From the NCBI RefSeq assembly GCF_003097655.1, contig NZ_QCZH01000007.1, forward strand, positions 108,970 through 172,969: a stretch of 64,000 bases of DNA, read 5' to 3'. The notes under the pieces were generated by a model, which worked only from the letters and a program-made list of their open reading frames with translations, was not told the origin of the DNA and did no database searches. This stretch comes from Flavobacterium laiguense. GTDB lineage: Bacteria; Bacteroidota; Bacteroidia; Flavobacteriales; Flavobacteriaceae. Within the stretch, counting starts at the first letter, position 1; every line of letters starts with the position of its first letter. The translations under genes and the position numbers were made by a program. Of the stretch, positions 41,038-50,189 are shown in pieces.

Positions 41038-42426
41038 TTACAAATGGATCACTTCTCCATATGCATCGGCAACAGCTTCCATTACCGCTTCACTCATTGT
41101 TGGGTGTGGGTGGATAGATTTTAGGATTTCATGTCCTGTAGTTTCTAGTTTACGGGCTACAACTGCTTCTGCAATCATATCTGTAACGCCAGCACCGATC
41201 ATGTGACATCCTAACCATTCGCCATATTTAGCATCAAAAATTACTTTTACAAAACCGTCTGGAGTTCCAGCAGCTTTCGCTTTTCCTGAAGCTGAGAATG
41301 GGAATTTACCAATTTTTAATTCGTATCCTTTTTCTTTAGCTTGTTTTTCTGTTAATCCAACAGAAGCAATTTCAGGAGTTGCATAGGTACATCCAGGAAC
41401 GTTTCCGTAATCGATAGGATCTACGTGCAATCCAGCAATTTTCTCCACACAGTTAATTCCTTCAGCAGAAGCTACGTGAGCCAATGCTTGTCCTGGAGTA
41501 ACGTCTCCAATAGCGTAATATCCAGGGATATTCGTTTGGTTGTATGCGTTAACCAAAATTTTATCTCTGTCAGTAGCGATACCAACTTCTTCTAATCCGA
41601 TGTTTTCGATGTTAGTTTTGATACCAACAGCAGACAATAAAATGTCAGCTTCAAGAACTTCTTCTCCTTTTGCAGTTTTCACAAATGCTTTTACTCCGTT
41701 TCCAGTTGTATCAATACGCTCAACAGAAGAGTTGGTCATAATCTTGATACCCGCTTTTTTCAAAGAACGCTCAAATTGTTTTGAGATATCTTCGTCTTCT
41801 ACAGGAACTACGTTTGGCATAAATTCTACAATGGTTACATCAGTTCCCATTGAGTTGTAGAAATGGGCAAATTCTACTCCAATAGCTCCAGAACCTACAA
41901 TAATCATAGATTTTGGTTGAGTTGGTAATGTCATTGCTTGACGGTATCCAATTACTTTTACTCCATCTTGTGGTAAGTTTGGTAACTCACGTGAACGAGC
42001 TCCAGTAGCGATAATAATGTGGTCTGCGCTGTATTCAGTAACTTTTCCGTCTTTATCAGTAACGTCTAGTTTTTTACCGGCTTTTAGCTTTCCAAAACCA
42101 TCAATAACGTCAATTTTATTTTTTTTCATCAAGAATTGAACTCCTTTGCTCATTCCTTCGGCAACCCCACGGCTACGTTGAACCACAGCAGGAAAGTCTT
42201 TATCGAATTCTTTTACAGTTAGTCCGTAATCTGAAGCGTGTTTTAGATAATCAAAAACTTGAGCCGATTTTAATAATGCTTTAGTTGGAATACATCCCCA
42301 ATTTAAACATACACCACCTAGGTTTTCTTTTTCTACTACGGCAACTTTAAATCCTAATTGTGAGGCTCTAATTGCTGTAACATATCCTCCAGGGCCACTT
42401 CCTAAAACTATAATATCGTATTTCAT
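41038..42426 (-). CDS. lpdA: Dihydrolipoyl dehydrogenase
   Basis: A 462-residue flavoprotein disulfide reductase, E3 of the 2-oxoacid dehydrogenase complexes. The FAD-binding GSGPGGYVTAIRA is near the N-terminus, redox-active Cys40 and Cys45 in GGVCLNWGCIPTKA, NAD-binding GSGAIGVEF, and the C-terminal His-Glu pair is in HPHPTMSEAVMEA. It reoxidises dihydrolipoamide to lipoamide with NAD. No E1 or E2 genes are adjacent. Its leader region contains three hairpin repeats (42455-42600). Confidence 0.97.
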   Translation of the reverse strand: MKYDIIVLGSGPGGYVTAIRASQLGFKVAVVEKENLGGVCLNWGCIPTKALLKSAQVFDYLKHASDYGLTVKEFDKDFPAVVQRSRGVAEGMSKGVQFLMKKNKIDVIDGFGKLKAGKKLDVTDKDGKVTEYSADHIIIATGARSRELPNLPQDGVKVIGYRQAMTLPTQPKSMIIVGSGAIGVEFAHFYNSMGTDVTIVEFMPNVVPVEDEDISKQFERSLKKAGIKIMTNSSVERIDTTGNGVKAFVKTAKGEEVLEADILLSAVGIKTNIENIGLEEVGIATDRDKILVNAYNQTNIPGYYAIGDVTPGQALAHVASAEGINCVEKIAGLHVDPIDYGNVPGCTYATPEIASVGLTEKQAKEKGYELKIGKFPFSASGKAKAAGTPDGFVKVIFDAKYGEWLGCHMIGAGVTDMIAEAVVARKLETTGHEILKSIHPHPTMSEAVMEAVADAYGEVIHL

Positions 42427-42454
42427 TTTGTGCTTGTTTATTTGTTATTTGTAC

Positions 42455-42600
42455 AAAATGCAGTCGGCAAGGCCTCGTGTCATTTCAAAGTTTTTTATTT
42501 GTTTTTTAATGGTGAAATGCAGTCGCTAACGCTCGTGTCATTTTATATTTTTTATTTAAATTATTGTAAAAATGAAATTCGCAAAAGCTGATTTCATTTT
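42455..42600. repeat. Three related palindromic units upstream of lpdA
   Basis: Units start near 42455, 42514 and 42569, spaced about 57 bases apart. Each begins with AAATG and ends with CATTT, around a centre TCG(G/C).(A)A.GC(C)T. Units 1 and 2 share ATGCAGTCG and CTCGTGTCAT. Unit 3 has perfect 10-base arms (AAAATGAAAT, ATTTCATTTT). This is a REP-like hairpin cluster. The rest of the gap to 42867 shows no gene. Confidence 0.65.
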
Positions 42601-42867
42601 AATGGTTATTGTAATAAATTGAGATTGCGAATTTAATGATTTATTTGATTATTGAAAAATTTAGTAGCTACAAAGTTTTGGGCTATTTTGTGATAATCTT
42701 ATAATCTAAGTCATTAATTTAATAAGCAGTAGGAAGTGTTATTTTTAAGAGGTGTAAGCCTTTTTATTCGTTACAAATGAAATTCAATGTTTCGTGAAAT
42801 GATTTTATTGCGAAGAAAAAAAAATATCAGGGTTAGGGCAGAAAATAGAATTTTTAGTTATTAATTG

Positions 42868-43452
42868 TTAAATCTTTATATGTCCCCAATTTTCACCGCT
42901 GGCAATACGTCTGATTTGCATTTCGCTTACACCAAATTGTTTGGCAATCATTTTCAGGCGAGTTTTTTGTTCTGGCCGTGCTAAAATCTTTTTGATTAAC
43001 ATGACTTTGGTAATCGTTAATTTTCTTCCGTCAGCTTTTAAGTTGTGTTCGATTAAATTTTTTCTAGCCTGAATTATATTTGGACTGTTATTCCTATGTT
43101 CAATCATTTCAGCTTTGGTAGCCCAACGTAAATTGTTGATATCATCGTTATTACGACTGTGATCCAAGTGTAAAACATACGTTTGATCCTCAGACTGTTT
43201 CGGAATAAAATATTGAGCTACTAATTTATAAAGAAATAAACATTTGCTAATGCTTTTACCGTCTTTTTTGATTCGGAATGAAAAAATTGGATAACCATCA
43301 CTTAAAGATCCTTTTAAAAGACGACAATCTTCTATGTTTTCTGAAAAACTAATTAAGCGCCCTTTGTTTGAAATGGCATATCGAAGTTTTAAAGAGTAAT
43401 CAAATTCTATTTCTTTAAATTGTTCGTTTGGATAAATTCTAATTTGTGGCAT
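42868..43452 (-). CDS. HNH/NUMOD4-like protein with C-terminal helix-turn-helix
   Basis: A 194-residue protein. The N-terminal NUMOD4-like beta region (about 15-60, YAISNKGRLIS) is followed by the HNH_3-type block LYKLVAQYFIP and YVLHLDHSRNNDDINNLRWAT, with His95, Asp97 and the paired Asn in the expected places. The C-terminus (about 165-192) has KMIAKQFGVSEMQIRRIASG, a DNA-binding helix pair. The order is that of phage-type homing endonucleases, but it is a stand-alone chromosomal gene with no intron or phage genes around it. The usual HxDG has become HLDH, so activity is uncertain. Confidence 0.83.
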   Translation of the reverse strand: MPQIRIYPNEQFKEIEFDYSLKLRYAISNKGRLISFSENIEDCRLLKGSLSDGYPIFSFRIKKDGKSISKCLFLYKLVAQYFIPKQSEDQTYVLHLDHSRNNDDINNLRWATKAEMIEHRNNSPNIIQARKNLIEHNLKADGRKLTITKVMLIKKILARPEQKTRLKMIAKQFGVSEMQIRRIASGENWGHIKI

Positions 43453-43585
43453 TTGAATTTGAATTTAGATATTCAAAGATATTCAAATTAATGAATTAAT
43501 ATATTTAACGAGTGTTTTTTAGATGTTACTTTGGGTTTTTACTAATGTAATGTCAGTTATTGTGATAATTTTCTTTAATTTAAAA

Positions 43586-45340
43586 TCAGTTTGCAACCGA
43601 AAATTGCGAATCATACAAGTTTTTATAATACCCCTTTTCTTGGTTTATCAATTCTTGATGTGTACCCTGTTCAACAATCAATCCTTTGTCCATAACCACA
43701 ATTTTATCGGCGTTGACAATGGTGGCCAATCGATGCGCAATAACGATTGATGTTCTGCCTTTGGTAATGGTTTCGGTAGCGCTCTGAATGAGTTCTTCAG
43801 AATGGGTATCGATTGAGGAAGTTGCTTCGTCCAGAATAAGAATACTTGGATTACTTACATACGCTCGTAAAAATGCAATAAGCTGTCGTTGCCCCGAAGA
43901 TAGCATTACTCCACGTTCTTTTACATCAAAATCGTAATTGTCCGGTAAGCTCATGATGAATTCATGCACGCCTATTTTTTTGGCTGCAGCCAAAACTTGG
44001 TCACGGGAAATATCGGGATTATTGAGTGTTATATTTTTGAAAATAGTATCGGCAAAAAGAAAAACATCTTGTAAAACCACCGCGATTTGCTTGCGTAAAG
44101 AACTCAAAGTGTAGTTCTCAATATTGTGATTGTCTATATATATCGAACCGCTGTTAATTTCATAAAAACGATTCAGTAAATTAATGATTGTCGATTTTCC
44201 CGCTCCGGTAGATCCAACTATGGCAATGGTTTGTCCGGCAGTTACTTCAAGATCAATTCCTTTTATGACTTCCTCATTTGGAATATAGCCAAATCGAACA
44301 TCTTCAAAGCGAATATTTCCATGAAATGTCGGCGCTTCAATGGTTCCTGTGTCTTGTATTTGATCCTGAGTGTCCAATATGTCAAAAACACGGTTGGCAG
44401 CAATCATTCCCAATTGCATCTCATTGAATTTATCAGCAATTTGACGCAAGGGATTAAACAACATTCCAATGAACATGGTGTATGAAAATAGATCCCCAAA
44501 TGTCGTCGAAGTATCACCTTCTAAAATATGAAATCCTCCGTACAAAACAATAAAACCAAGTGTCAATGACGAAATAATATCGGCAATTGGGAAGAAAATC
44601 GAGTTGTATAAAATTGTTTTTATCCAAGCTCTATTGTGTTTGTCATTGATCACCCTGAATTTCTCGGCTTCAATATCTTCGCGGTGAAACAGCTGAACAA
44701 TTTTCATACCGGTGACTCTTTCTTGAACAAAGGAGTTCATGTTGGCAATTTGTGTTCGTACTTCTTCAAAGGCAATTTGCATCTTTTTTTGAAAAATACG
44801 GGTGATAAAAACCAATATTGGCATAGCGACAATCACGATCCAAGTTAGTTTCCAGTTCATATAAAACATAAAAATAAGAACCACAACCATTTTCATCAAG
44901 TCACTTATAATCATAAATAACCCTTGACTGAAAATACGGGCAATCGCTTCAATATCCGATACTGAACGCGTTACGAGTTGGCCTACTGGTACGTGATCAA
45001 AATATTTCATTCTGAAACTTAGAATATGTTTGAACATTTTTATCCGAATGTCTTTTACAATGTCTTGTCCGAGCCAGTTTGCCCAAAAAACAAAGTAGAA
45101 TTGAGAGAAAACTTCTAATAAAAGCACAATTCCCATTAAGGTTATGTACATCAATAATCCGTTTTGATCTTTGGGTTGGATGTAACTATCAACAGTTTGC
45201 TTGAGTAAATAGGGGCGAAGTGCCGCAAAAAACGATAGCGAAATGGCAAAAATAATCACGCCATTAAATCGCCATTGGTAAGGTTTGGTATATTTTAATA
45301 TTCTTTTGAATAATCGGGTATCAAATGCTTTTGCTTTCAA
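43586..45340 (-). CDS. ABC exporter (fused permease and ATPase)
   Basis: A 584-residue half-transporter of the MsbA/LmrA type. Six membrane helices lie in residues 15-310. The ATPase domain has Walker A GSTGAGKSTII, Q-loop IAVVLQDVFLF, signature LSSGQRQLI, Walker B ILILDEATSSID, and H-loop IVIAHRLATI. It works as a homodimer, or with a partner, exporting lipids or drugs. The signature LSSGQ matches canonical LSGGQ closely enough for activity. The 74-base gap to truA suggests a shared unit, though without a functional link. Confidence 0.93.
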   Translation of the reverse strand: MKAKAFDTRLFKRILKYTKPYQWRFNGVIIFAISLSFFAALRPYLLKQTVDSYIQPKDQNGLLMYITLMGIVLLLEVFSQFYFVFWANWLGQDIVKDIRIKMFKHILSFRMKYFDHVPVGQLVTRSVSDIEAIARIFSQGLFMIISDLMKMVVVLIFMFYMNWKLTWIVIVAMPILVFITRIFQKKMQIAFEEVRTQIANMNSFVQERVTGMKIVQLFHREDIEAEKFRVINDKHNRAWIKTILYNSIFFPIADIISSLTLGFIVLYGGFHILEGDTSTTFGDLFSYTMFIGMLFNPLRQIADKFNEMQLGMIAANRVFDILDTQDQIQDTGTIEAPTFHGNIRFEDVRFGYIPNEEVIKGIDLEVTAGQTIAIVGSTGAGKSTIINLLNRFYEINSGSIYIDNHNIENYTLSSLRKQIAVVLQDVFLFADTIFKNITLNNPDISRDQVLAAAKKIGVHEFIMSLPDNYDFDVKERGVMLSSGQRQLIAFLRAYVSNPSILILDEATSSIDTHSEELIQSATETITKGRTSIVIAHRLATIVNADKIVVMDKGLIVEQGTHQELINQEKGYYKNLYDSQFSVAN

Positions 45341-45414
45341 AATTGAAGTTATGCGTTAATTGTTATGCATTCTGGTAGTTAATCTAAAATCTATTATATC
45401 TTCGTATAAATTCT

Positions 45415-46188
45415 CTATTTTTTATCCTCTATTTTCTCTTCTCTCTTCTCTATTTTCTCTAAATCGTACTCTATTTTGGTTAAATACAACCCATGTGCCG
45501 GTACCGAAAATCCAGCTTTGTCTCTGTTTTTACTTTCTATAATCTTTTCAAAATCATTCAAAGTGATTTTGTGTAATCCAATATTAATTAAGGTTCCCAC
45601 TATGGATCTAACCATATTTCTCAAAAAACGATTGGCTGATATTGTGAAAATTAATTTGTTATTTTCTTTTATCCAATAAGCCTCAAATATACTGCAGTCA
45701 AATGTATTTACGTCGGTATTTACTTTGGAAAAGCATTGAAAATCAGTATGGTTCAGCAGTGATTTTGCGGCCTCATTCATTAAATCCAAATCTAGTTTTT
45801 GATAAAAATACCAGCTTTGCTCTTGAAGAAATGCATCTTTAAAGGTGTTTATGTGGTATTCGTAGGTTCTTTTTGTAGCATCAAAACGAGTGTGTGCTTC
45901 ATCGGCAACGGGAAAAATTGCATACACAACAATATCTTTTGGTAAAAAAGAATTGAGTTTATGTATTAAACTTGTAATATCAAATGGAGTGTCAAAATCA
46001 AAATGAGCATACATTTCTTTGGCATGAACTCCTGTATCGGTTCGTCCAGCTCCCATGATATTAATCTGGGAATTGAGAATAGTTGAAAACGCTTTGTTCA
46101 TCGTTTCTTGAACAGAAGCTGCATTGGGTTGGTGCTGCCAACCATGATATAGGGTTCCGTTGTATGCTAGTTTTATAAAATATCTCAA
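45415..46188 (-). CDS. truA: tRNA pseudouridine synthase A
   Basis: A 257-residue enzyme converting U38-U40 of the tRNA anticodon stem to pseudouridine. The catalytic Asp51 is in GAGRTDTGVHAKEMY, with N-terminal YNGTLYHGWQHQPN and the later RFLRNMVRSIVG. The C-terminus carries a Lys/Glu-rich run (EKIEKREEKIEDKK), encoded by AG-rich repeats and probably disposable. It has a TAAATTTG promoter box and an inverted repeat upstream. Confidence 0.94.
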   Translation of the reverse strand: MRYFIKLAYNGTLYHGWQHQPNAASVQETMNKAFSTILNSQINIMGAGRTDTGVHAKEMYAHFDFDTPFDITSLIHKLNSFLPKDIVVYAIFPVADEAHTRFDATKRTYEYHINTFKDAFLQEQSWYFYQKLDLDLMNEAAKSLLNHTDFQCFSKVNTDVNTFDCSIFEAYWIKENNKLIFTISANRFLRNMVRSIVGTLINIGLHKITLNDFEKIIESKNRDKAGFSVPAHGLYLTKIEYDLEKIEKREEKIEDKK

Positions 46189-46225
46189 AAGATTTTTGAT
46201 TGTAGATTAACGAATGATGATTTTT

Positions 46226-46248
46226 GATTTCACTATAGTGGTGAAATC
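46226..46248. promoter_or_regulatory. Inverted repeat between truA and the phosphodiesterase gene
   Basis: GATTTCAC and GTGAAATC are perfect 8-base arms around TATAGTG. It lies 37-60 bases upstream of the truA start, between its ATG and the -7 box, so it would be in the truA 5' leader or act as an operator. Confidence 0.45.
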
Positions 46249-46256
46249 ATCTCCTG

Positions 46257-46264
46257 CAAATTTA
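46257..46264 (-). promoter_or_regulatory. Candidate -7 element of truA
   Basis: The minus strand reads TAAATTTG, 69 bases before the truA ATG. Confidence 0.4.
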
Positions 46265-46318
46265 CGAAGTTTTGTGTTGCGATTGTTCTAAATCTGAATT
46301 CAAAAATCGTTAATCTTC

Positions 46319-46334
46319 TCCCGATGCTTCGGGA
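46319..46334. repeat. Short palindrome TCCCGA-TGCT-TCGGGA
   Basis: Six-base arms around four bases. It resembles the palindromes at 20295-20310 and 63796-63813. It lies where the -33 box of the downstream gene would be. Confidence 0.6.
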
Positions 46335-46342
46335 TTAAATCA

Positions 46343-46350
46343 TAACTTTG
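46343..46350 (+). promoter_or_regulatory. Candidate -7 element of the phosphodiesterase gene
   Basis: TAACTTTG lies 21 bases before the ATG at 46371. Confidence 0.45.
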
Positions 46351-46370
46351 CGACTTTAAGACTATTTATC

Positions 46371-46868
46371 ATGACCCAAATCCTCCTTCTTTCCGATACG
46401 CACAGTCACATTGATGATACAATTCTGAAATATGTTAATCTGGCTGACGAGGTTTGGCATGCTGGAGATATTGGGGATTTAATCGTTACGGACACGATAA
46501 AGAAGCTAAAACCATTGCGTTGCGTTTATGGGAATATTGATGATACCCAAGCGCGATTGGAATTTCCGTTGCACAACCGTTTTTTTTGCGAAGGTGTTGA
46601 TGTCTGGATTACGCACATTGGTGGTTATCCCGGAAAATACAACCCAACTCTGAAAGCTGAAATGGCTTCTAACCCGCCAAAGTTGTTTATTTGTGGACAT
46701 TCCCATATACTAAAAGTGATTTTTGATAAAAAGCATAATTTGTTGCACATGAATCCAGGAGCTGCAGGGATAAGTGGCTTTCATCAAGTGAGAACGATGC
46801 TTCGTTTTGTAATTGATGGAGATAAAATAAAGGATTTGGAAATTATAGAAATAGGGAAGAAAGTGTAA
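46371..46868 (+). CDS. YfcE-type metallophosphoesterase
   Basis: A 165-residue calcineurin-like phosphodiesterase. All metal-binding blocks are present: LLSDTHSH (N-terminus), HAGDIGD, GNIDD, ITHIGGYPG and ICGHSHI. The small size and motif order match the MJ0936/YfcE group, manganese-dependent phosphodiesterases of unclear natural substrate. The gene is monocistronic and convergent with the kinase gene. Confidence 0.93.
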   Translation: MTQILLLSDTHSHIDDTILKYVNLADEVWHAGDIGDLIVTDTIKKLKPLRCVYGNIDDTQARLEFPLHNRFFCEGVDVWITHIGGYPGKYNPTLKAEMASNPPKLFICGHSHILKVIFDKKHNLLHMNPGAAGISGFHQVRTMLRFVIDGDKIKDLEIIEIGKKV

Positions 46869-47017
46869 TTATTCAGTGATTAGTGAATGGCCTTAAGTGA
46901 TTAGCATTAATCTGTAATTTATCGACTAAAGCTTTTCTTGAATAATTTTACGTTTTGGGATGGCTAACAGCTAATTACTTTTTACTAATCACTAAATATT
47001 CACAAAAAAATCAGTTC

Positions 47018-48715
47018 TTATTTGTTTAAAATAGGGGTTTTTAAGATGATCGTAGTTCCGGTATTAAGAATGGAATTGATAATAAATTCACCTTTCATAT
47101 TGTTCATTCGGGCTCTAATTTGATTGATACCGAAACCTTCTTTTAGTTCAAATTCATTGTCGATGAAGCCATTTCCATTATCAGTAACTACAATAAGGAG
47201 GTTGTTGTCAATTTCTTCTAAAGCAATTTTTGCATTAGAAGCCTCACTGTGTTTAATGATATTGTTCAGTAACTCGGTAACGATAAAATAGAGTTTCATT
47301 TCAAATTCTTCGTTGTAGCGTTTTTTTATTGGGACAAGACTGTTGAATTCTATTCTTATATTTGAATTAGAATTTTTTTCACACAAATCATCTAAACCAT
47401 AAAGCAATCCAAATCTAACCAGAAGCGAAGGCATAAGTTCGTGGGATAAATTCCTAATTTGATTGTGGGCTTCTTCAAGTATTGTTTTAGTTTTTACTAT
47501 TTCTTCTGTTTGTAAAAAATTTTGGGAGGTAAAAACTTTGAGATGTATCCCTGCAGAGGAAAGTAAGGAGCTAATATTGTCGTGTAAAAAAGATGCTATT
47601 TTTTTTCGCTCTAATTCTTGTCCATCTATAGAGGCATTAATGATGTTCTCTTGTATTTTACTTTGTAAATCATTGAGTTTGTTTTTTTCTTTTAAACGTA
47701 AATTTTGAATAAAATAGTAGAAAAATACAATAGCAGATATGAAAAGCAAAAAAACAATAATTACAATTTTTTTGTTTCTGGATTGTTCTTCAAGTAGTTT
47801 GTTTTGTTTTATTTTATACTTGGTTTCAATTTTGTCTATTTCCCTTTTGTATTGGTCTATTTCGAGATTTGCACCTATTACATTTGCTTTTTTGAGTTTG
47901 TTTTCTAGCTGTTGTTCGTCTGTAATTTTATTGTAAAGGCGAAGATTTTCATAGGCTTTTTTATAATTGCCTATTTTATTCAAAAATTTAGAATATTCTA
48001 AATAGGAGTATGATAAATCTGATTTTTCATTTCCTAAATTTCCTTGTTGAATTGCAAGGGTAAAATGTTTTTCAGCTTTTTTATTCTCGTCTTTATTGTT
48101 GTAATACATTCCGTTCAACATGTTTACGGCAACAATTGTAGACTCATCTCCATGAATGGATTGGTATTTATTGACATGTTTTAAATAAGGAAAACCTTCG
48201 TCATATTTATTAATGTCAAAATGGGCCCAAGCGATATTAAGATTGGTAAGTAATGTTTGTTCAGTATCATGAATTTTTTGACTGATACTTAATGATTTTT
48301 TGTAATAGTAAATGCCTTTGTTGTACACTTTTTTATCAAAACAATAAATGTTACCCAAATTATTGTAAAATTGATTTTTTAAAATGTTATTGTTAGTTCT
48401 CTTTGCATAAGAAAGACCTAAATTGTAATAGAATAAAGCCTTTGTTGGTTCTGTTAATTCATCAAAGTTTGCCGCTATAATTAAATAGGAATTGGCTATT
48501 AAATCGTGATTTTTAACAGTAATGGCTTTTTCCAGGGCAATTCTTGATTTTAATAATGATTTTTCATATTGATTATTATTAAGTTCAGCGCTAGCATCGT
48601 TTATTAATGAGATAATTTCTTTTTCAGCAAGCGTTTTTTTCTGAGCAGAAGAACTTTCGCCCCAAAAAAGCACAAGAATAAATGACAGTAAAAAAAGGAA
48701 TCGATTTTGAAACAT
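47018..48715 (-). CDS. TPR-containing membrane sensor histidine kinase
   Basis: A 565-residue protein. Signal peptide 1-24, periplasmic TPR-type helical repeats (about 30-280), a coiled coil (285-315), one membrane helix (316-337), a second coiled coil, then a dimerisation segment with His378 in ERKKIASFLHDNISSLL. The ATPase domain has ELLNNIIKH (481-489), DNGNGF (512-517) and GFGINQIRARM. This is the HisKA_3/NarX-like class that pairs with LuxR-type regulators. Indeed, a LuxR-type regulator gene lies 54 bases upstream on the same strand. Confidence 0.93.
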   Translation of the reverse strand: MFQNRFLFLLSFILVLFWGESSSAQKKTLAEKEIISLINDASAELNNNQYEKSLLKSRIALEKAITVKNHDLIANSYLIIAANFDELTEPTKALFYYNLGLSYAKRTNNNILKNQFYNNLGNIYCFDKKVYNKGIYYYKKSLSISQKIHDTEQTLLTNLNIAWAHFDINKYDEGFPYLKHVNKYQSIHGDESTIVAVNMLNGMYYNNKDENKKAEKHFTLAIQQGNLGNEKSDLSYSYLEYSKFLNKIGNYKKAYENLRLYNKITDEQQLENKLKKANVIGANLEIDQYKREIDKIETKYKIKQNKLLEEQSRNKKIVIIVFLLFISAIVFFYYFIQNLRLKEKNKLNDLQSKIQENIINASIDGQELERKKIASFLHDNISSLLSSAGIHLKVFTSQNFLQTEEIVKTKTILEEAHNQIRNLSHELMPSLLVRFGLLYGLDDLCEKNSNSNIRIEFNSLVPIKKRYNEEFEMKLYFIVTELLNNIIKHSEASNAKIALEEIDNNLLIVVTDNGNGFIDNEFELKEGFGINQIRARMNNMKGEFIINSILNTGTTIILKTPILNK

Positions 48716-48769
48716 AAATTAGCGCAATCAGTAATAAGAATAAGTATGGGTAAATAGTTTATAATAAGT

Positions 48770-49432
48770 TTACGAAATAATTAAATGGTTGTTCATAGCG
48801 TATTTAACAATGCTTATAGTGTTTTTTGCTTTTAATTTTTTTAAAATATTTTTTCGGTGTGTTTCAACAGTGTTTGTGCTAATAAACAGTTCTTCACTTA
48901 TTTCCTTTCCGCTAAACTCCAGTGCAATCAAGATAATAATTTCTATTTCACGCTCTGTCAATAAAGGATTTACTTTAGGTTTGTAGATGTTTAGCTTAGG
49001 GTTGTTTTTGGTAGCTTTATTGAATATTTTTTCACGGATAGATTCACAAAAATATTCTTCTCCATTTGCAACAGCCTGTACAGCTTCAATAATATTTTCG
49101 CCGGCACATTGCTTAGTTAAATATCCGCTTACGCCAAGATCCATGATTTCCTTTATTAGCTTCAAATCATCATAGCTGGAAAGAATAATGACTTTACAAG
49201 GAAAACCTTTTTCGGCAAATTCCTTTACTACTTCAATTCCGTCTTTTTCGGGCATACTAATGTCTAATACAAGAATGTCTGCTTTGTTGTTGGTAACATC
49301 GTCAAAAATAGTAGTTCCGTTTAATGAAAAACCTACGATTTCAAAATTGGGTATGGTGTTGAGTAATGTTTGAATCCCGTGAATAATTATTTTATGGTCA
49401 TCTGCTAGGTGAATTCTGGTATTTGTTGTCAT
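48770..49432 (-). CDS. LuxR/NarL-type response regulator
   Basis: A 220-residue regulator. The receiver domain has acidic residues in HLADDHK, phospho-acceptor Asp57 in ILVLDISMPEKDG and Lys105 in GYLTKQC. The C-terminal helix-turn-helix (about 150-215) reads LTEREIEIIILIALEFSGKE, then ISTNTVETHRKNILKKL. It precedes the TPR kinase gene in the same operon and is its likely partner. The target genes are unknown. Confidence 0.95.
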   Translation of the reverse strand: MTTNTRIHLADDHKIIIHGIQTLLNTIPNFEIVGFSLNGTTIFDDVTNNKADILVLDISMPEKDGIEVVKEFAEKGFPCKVIILSSYDDLKLIKEIMDLGVSGYLTKQCAGENIIEAVQAVANGEEYFCESIREKIFNKATKNNPKLNIYKPKVNPLLTEREIEIIILIALEFSGKEISEELFISTNTVETHRKNILKKLKAKNTISIVKYAMNNHLIIS

Positions 49433-49535
49433 GTTTTTTTGAACTGGTTTCCAAATTTATGAAAAAAAATGATCTATGATACTTGTGTTTCTGTATTTTT
49501 TTTTGAAAAGTAATAGTTCTTTTCTGTAATAAAAA

Positions 49536-49559
49536 AACCCGAATTATTACATTCGGGTT
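49536..49559. terminator. Terminator of the DUF4293 gene (minus strand)
   Basis: AACCCGAAT and ATTCGGGTT form a 9-bp stem with loop TATTAC; on minus it is followed by seven T's. Confidence 0.8.
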
Positions 49560-49592
49560 CTCTTCGCACATTAATAAATTAACTTTATAGGT

Positions 49593-50006
49593 TTACCTCA
49601 ATCGATCCACAGATTTTACAAGATCTTCATCCTTCTTGATGGCTTTATTAGCCAAGACTAATAATACGATAGCCAAGATAGGTAGAAACATCCCAATACC
49701 TTTCTCTGAAACAGCAGGTGTTTCTCCAGATAGATTTAGTGAATGATATACAAACAATCCTAATAAAATCAAATTTAATATGATATTCAATCTGTTAACA
49801 ACAAATTGGGTTTGTCTTTTTTTAAATGTTATAATGCTATAAACGGTTATTGCAGTACTTAATCCTAATAAGATAACGTAGATTTGATTTTGCATAAAAA
49901 AATAATCTTTTCCATTATCCATTGTCCATAAAGGAAAAATATAAGGCAAAACTCCTACCGCTATAAAAGTAAGGAATAAATATATGGTTTGAATTCTTTG
50001 TATCAT
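49593..50006 (-). CDS. DUF4293 family membrane protein
   Basis: A 137-residue protein with four hydrophobic helices (about 7-27, 40-58, 70-87, 103-119), beginning MIQRIQTIYLFLTFIAVG. The opening matches DUF4293, a Bacteroidetes family usually next to rho, as here (divergent). The function is unknown. Confidence 0.87.
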   Translation of the reverse strand: MIQRIQTIYLFLTFIAVGVLPYIFPLWTMDNGKDYFFMQNQIYVILLGLSTAITVYSIITFKKRQTQFVVNRLNIILNLILLGLFVYHSLNLSGETPAVSEKGIGMFLPILAIVLLVLANKAIKKDEDLVKSVDRLR

Positions 50007-50189
50007 ATTCTTAAAATTGTTTTACAAAAATATATTTTCTTTTTATTAAATACTATTGTATGATAAATTTTATTTGTATTATTGCATAACATTACCGTAA
50101 GCACTTCATACTGCGGTCTATTTAACTAAGATACTACCTTAAAAATCTTTTGTATTTTTTCCAAAATTAATTAAACAAATAGAACATTC

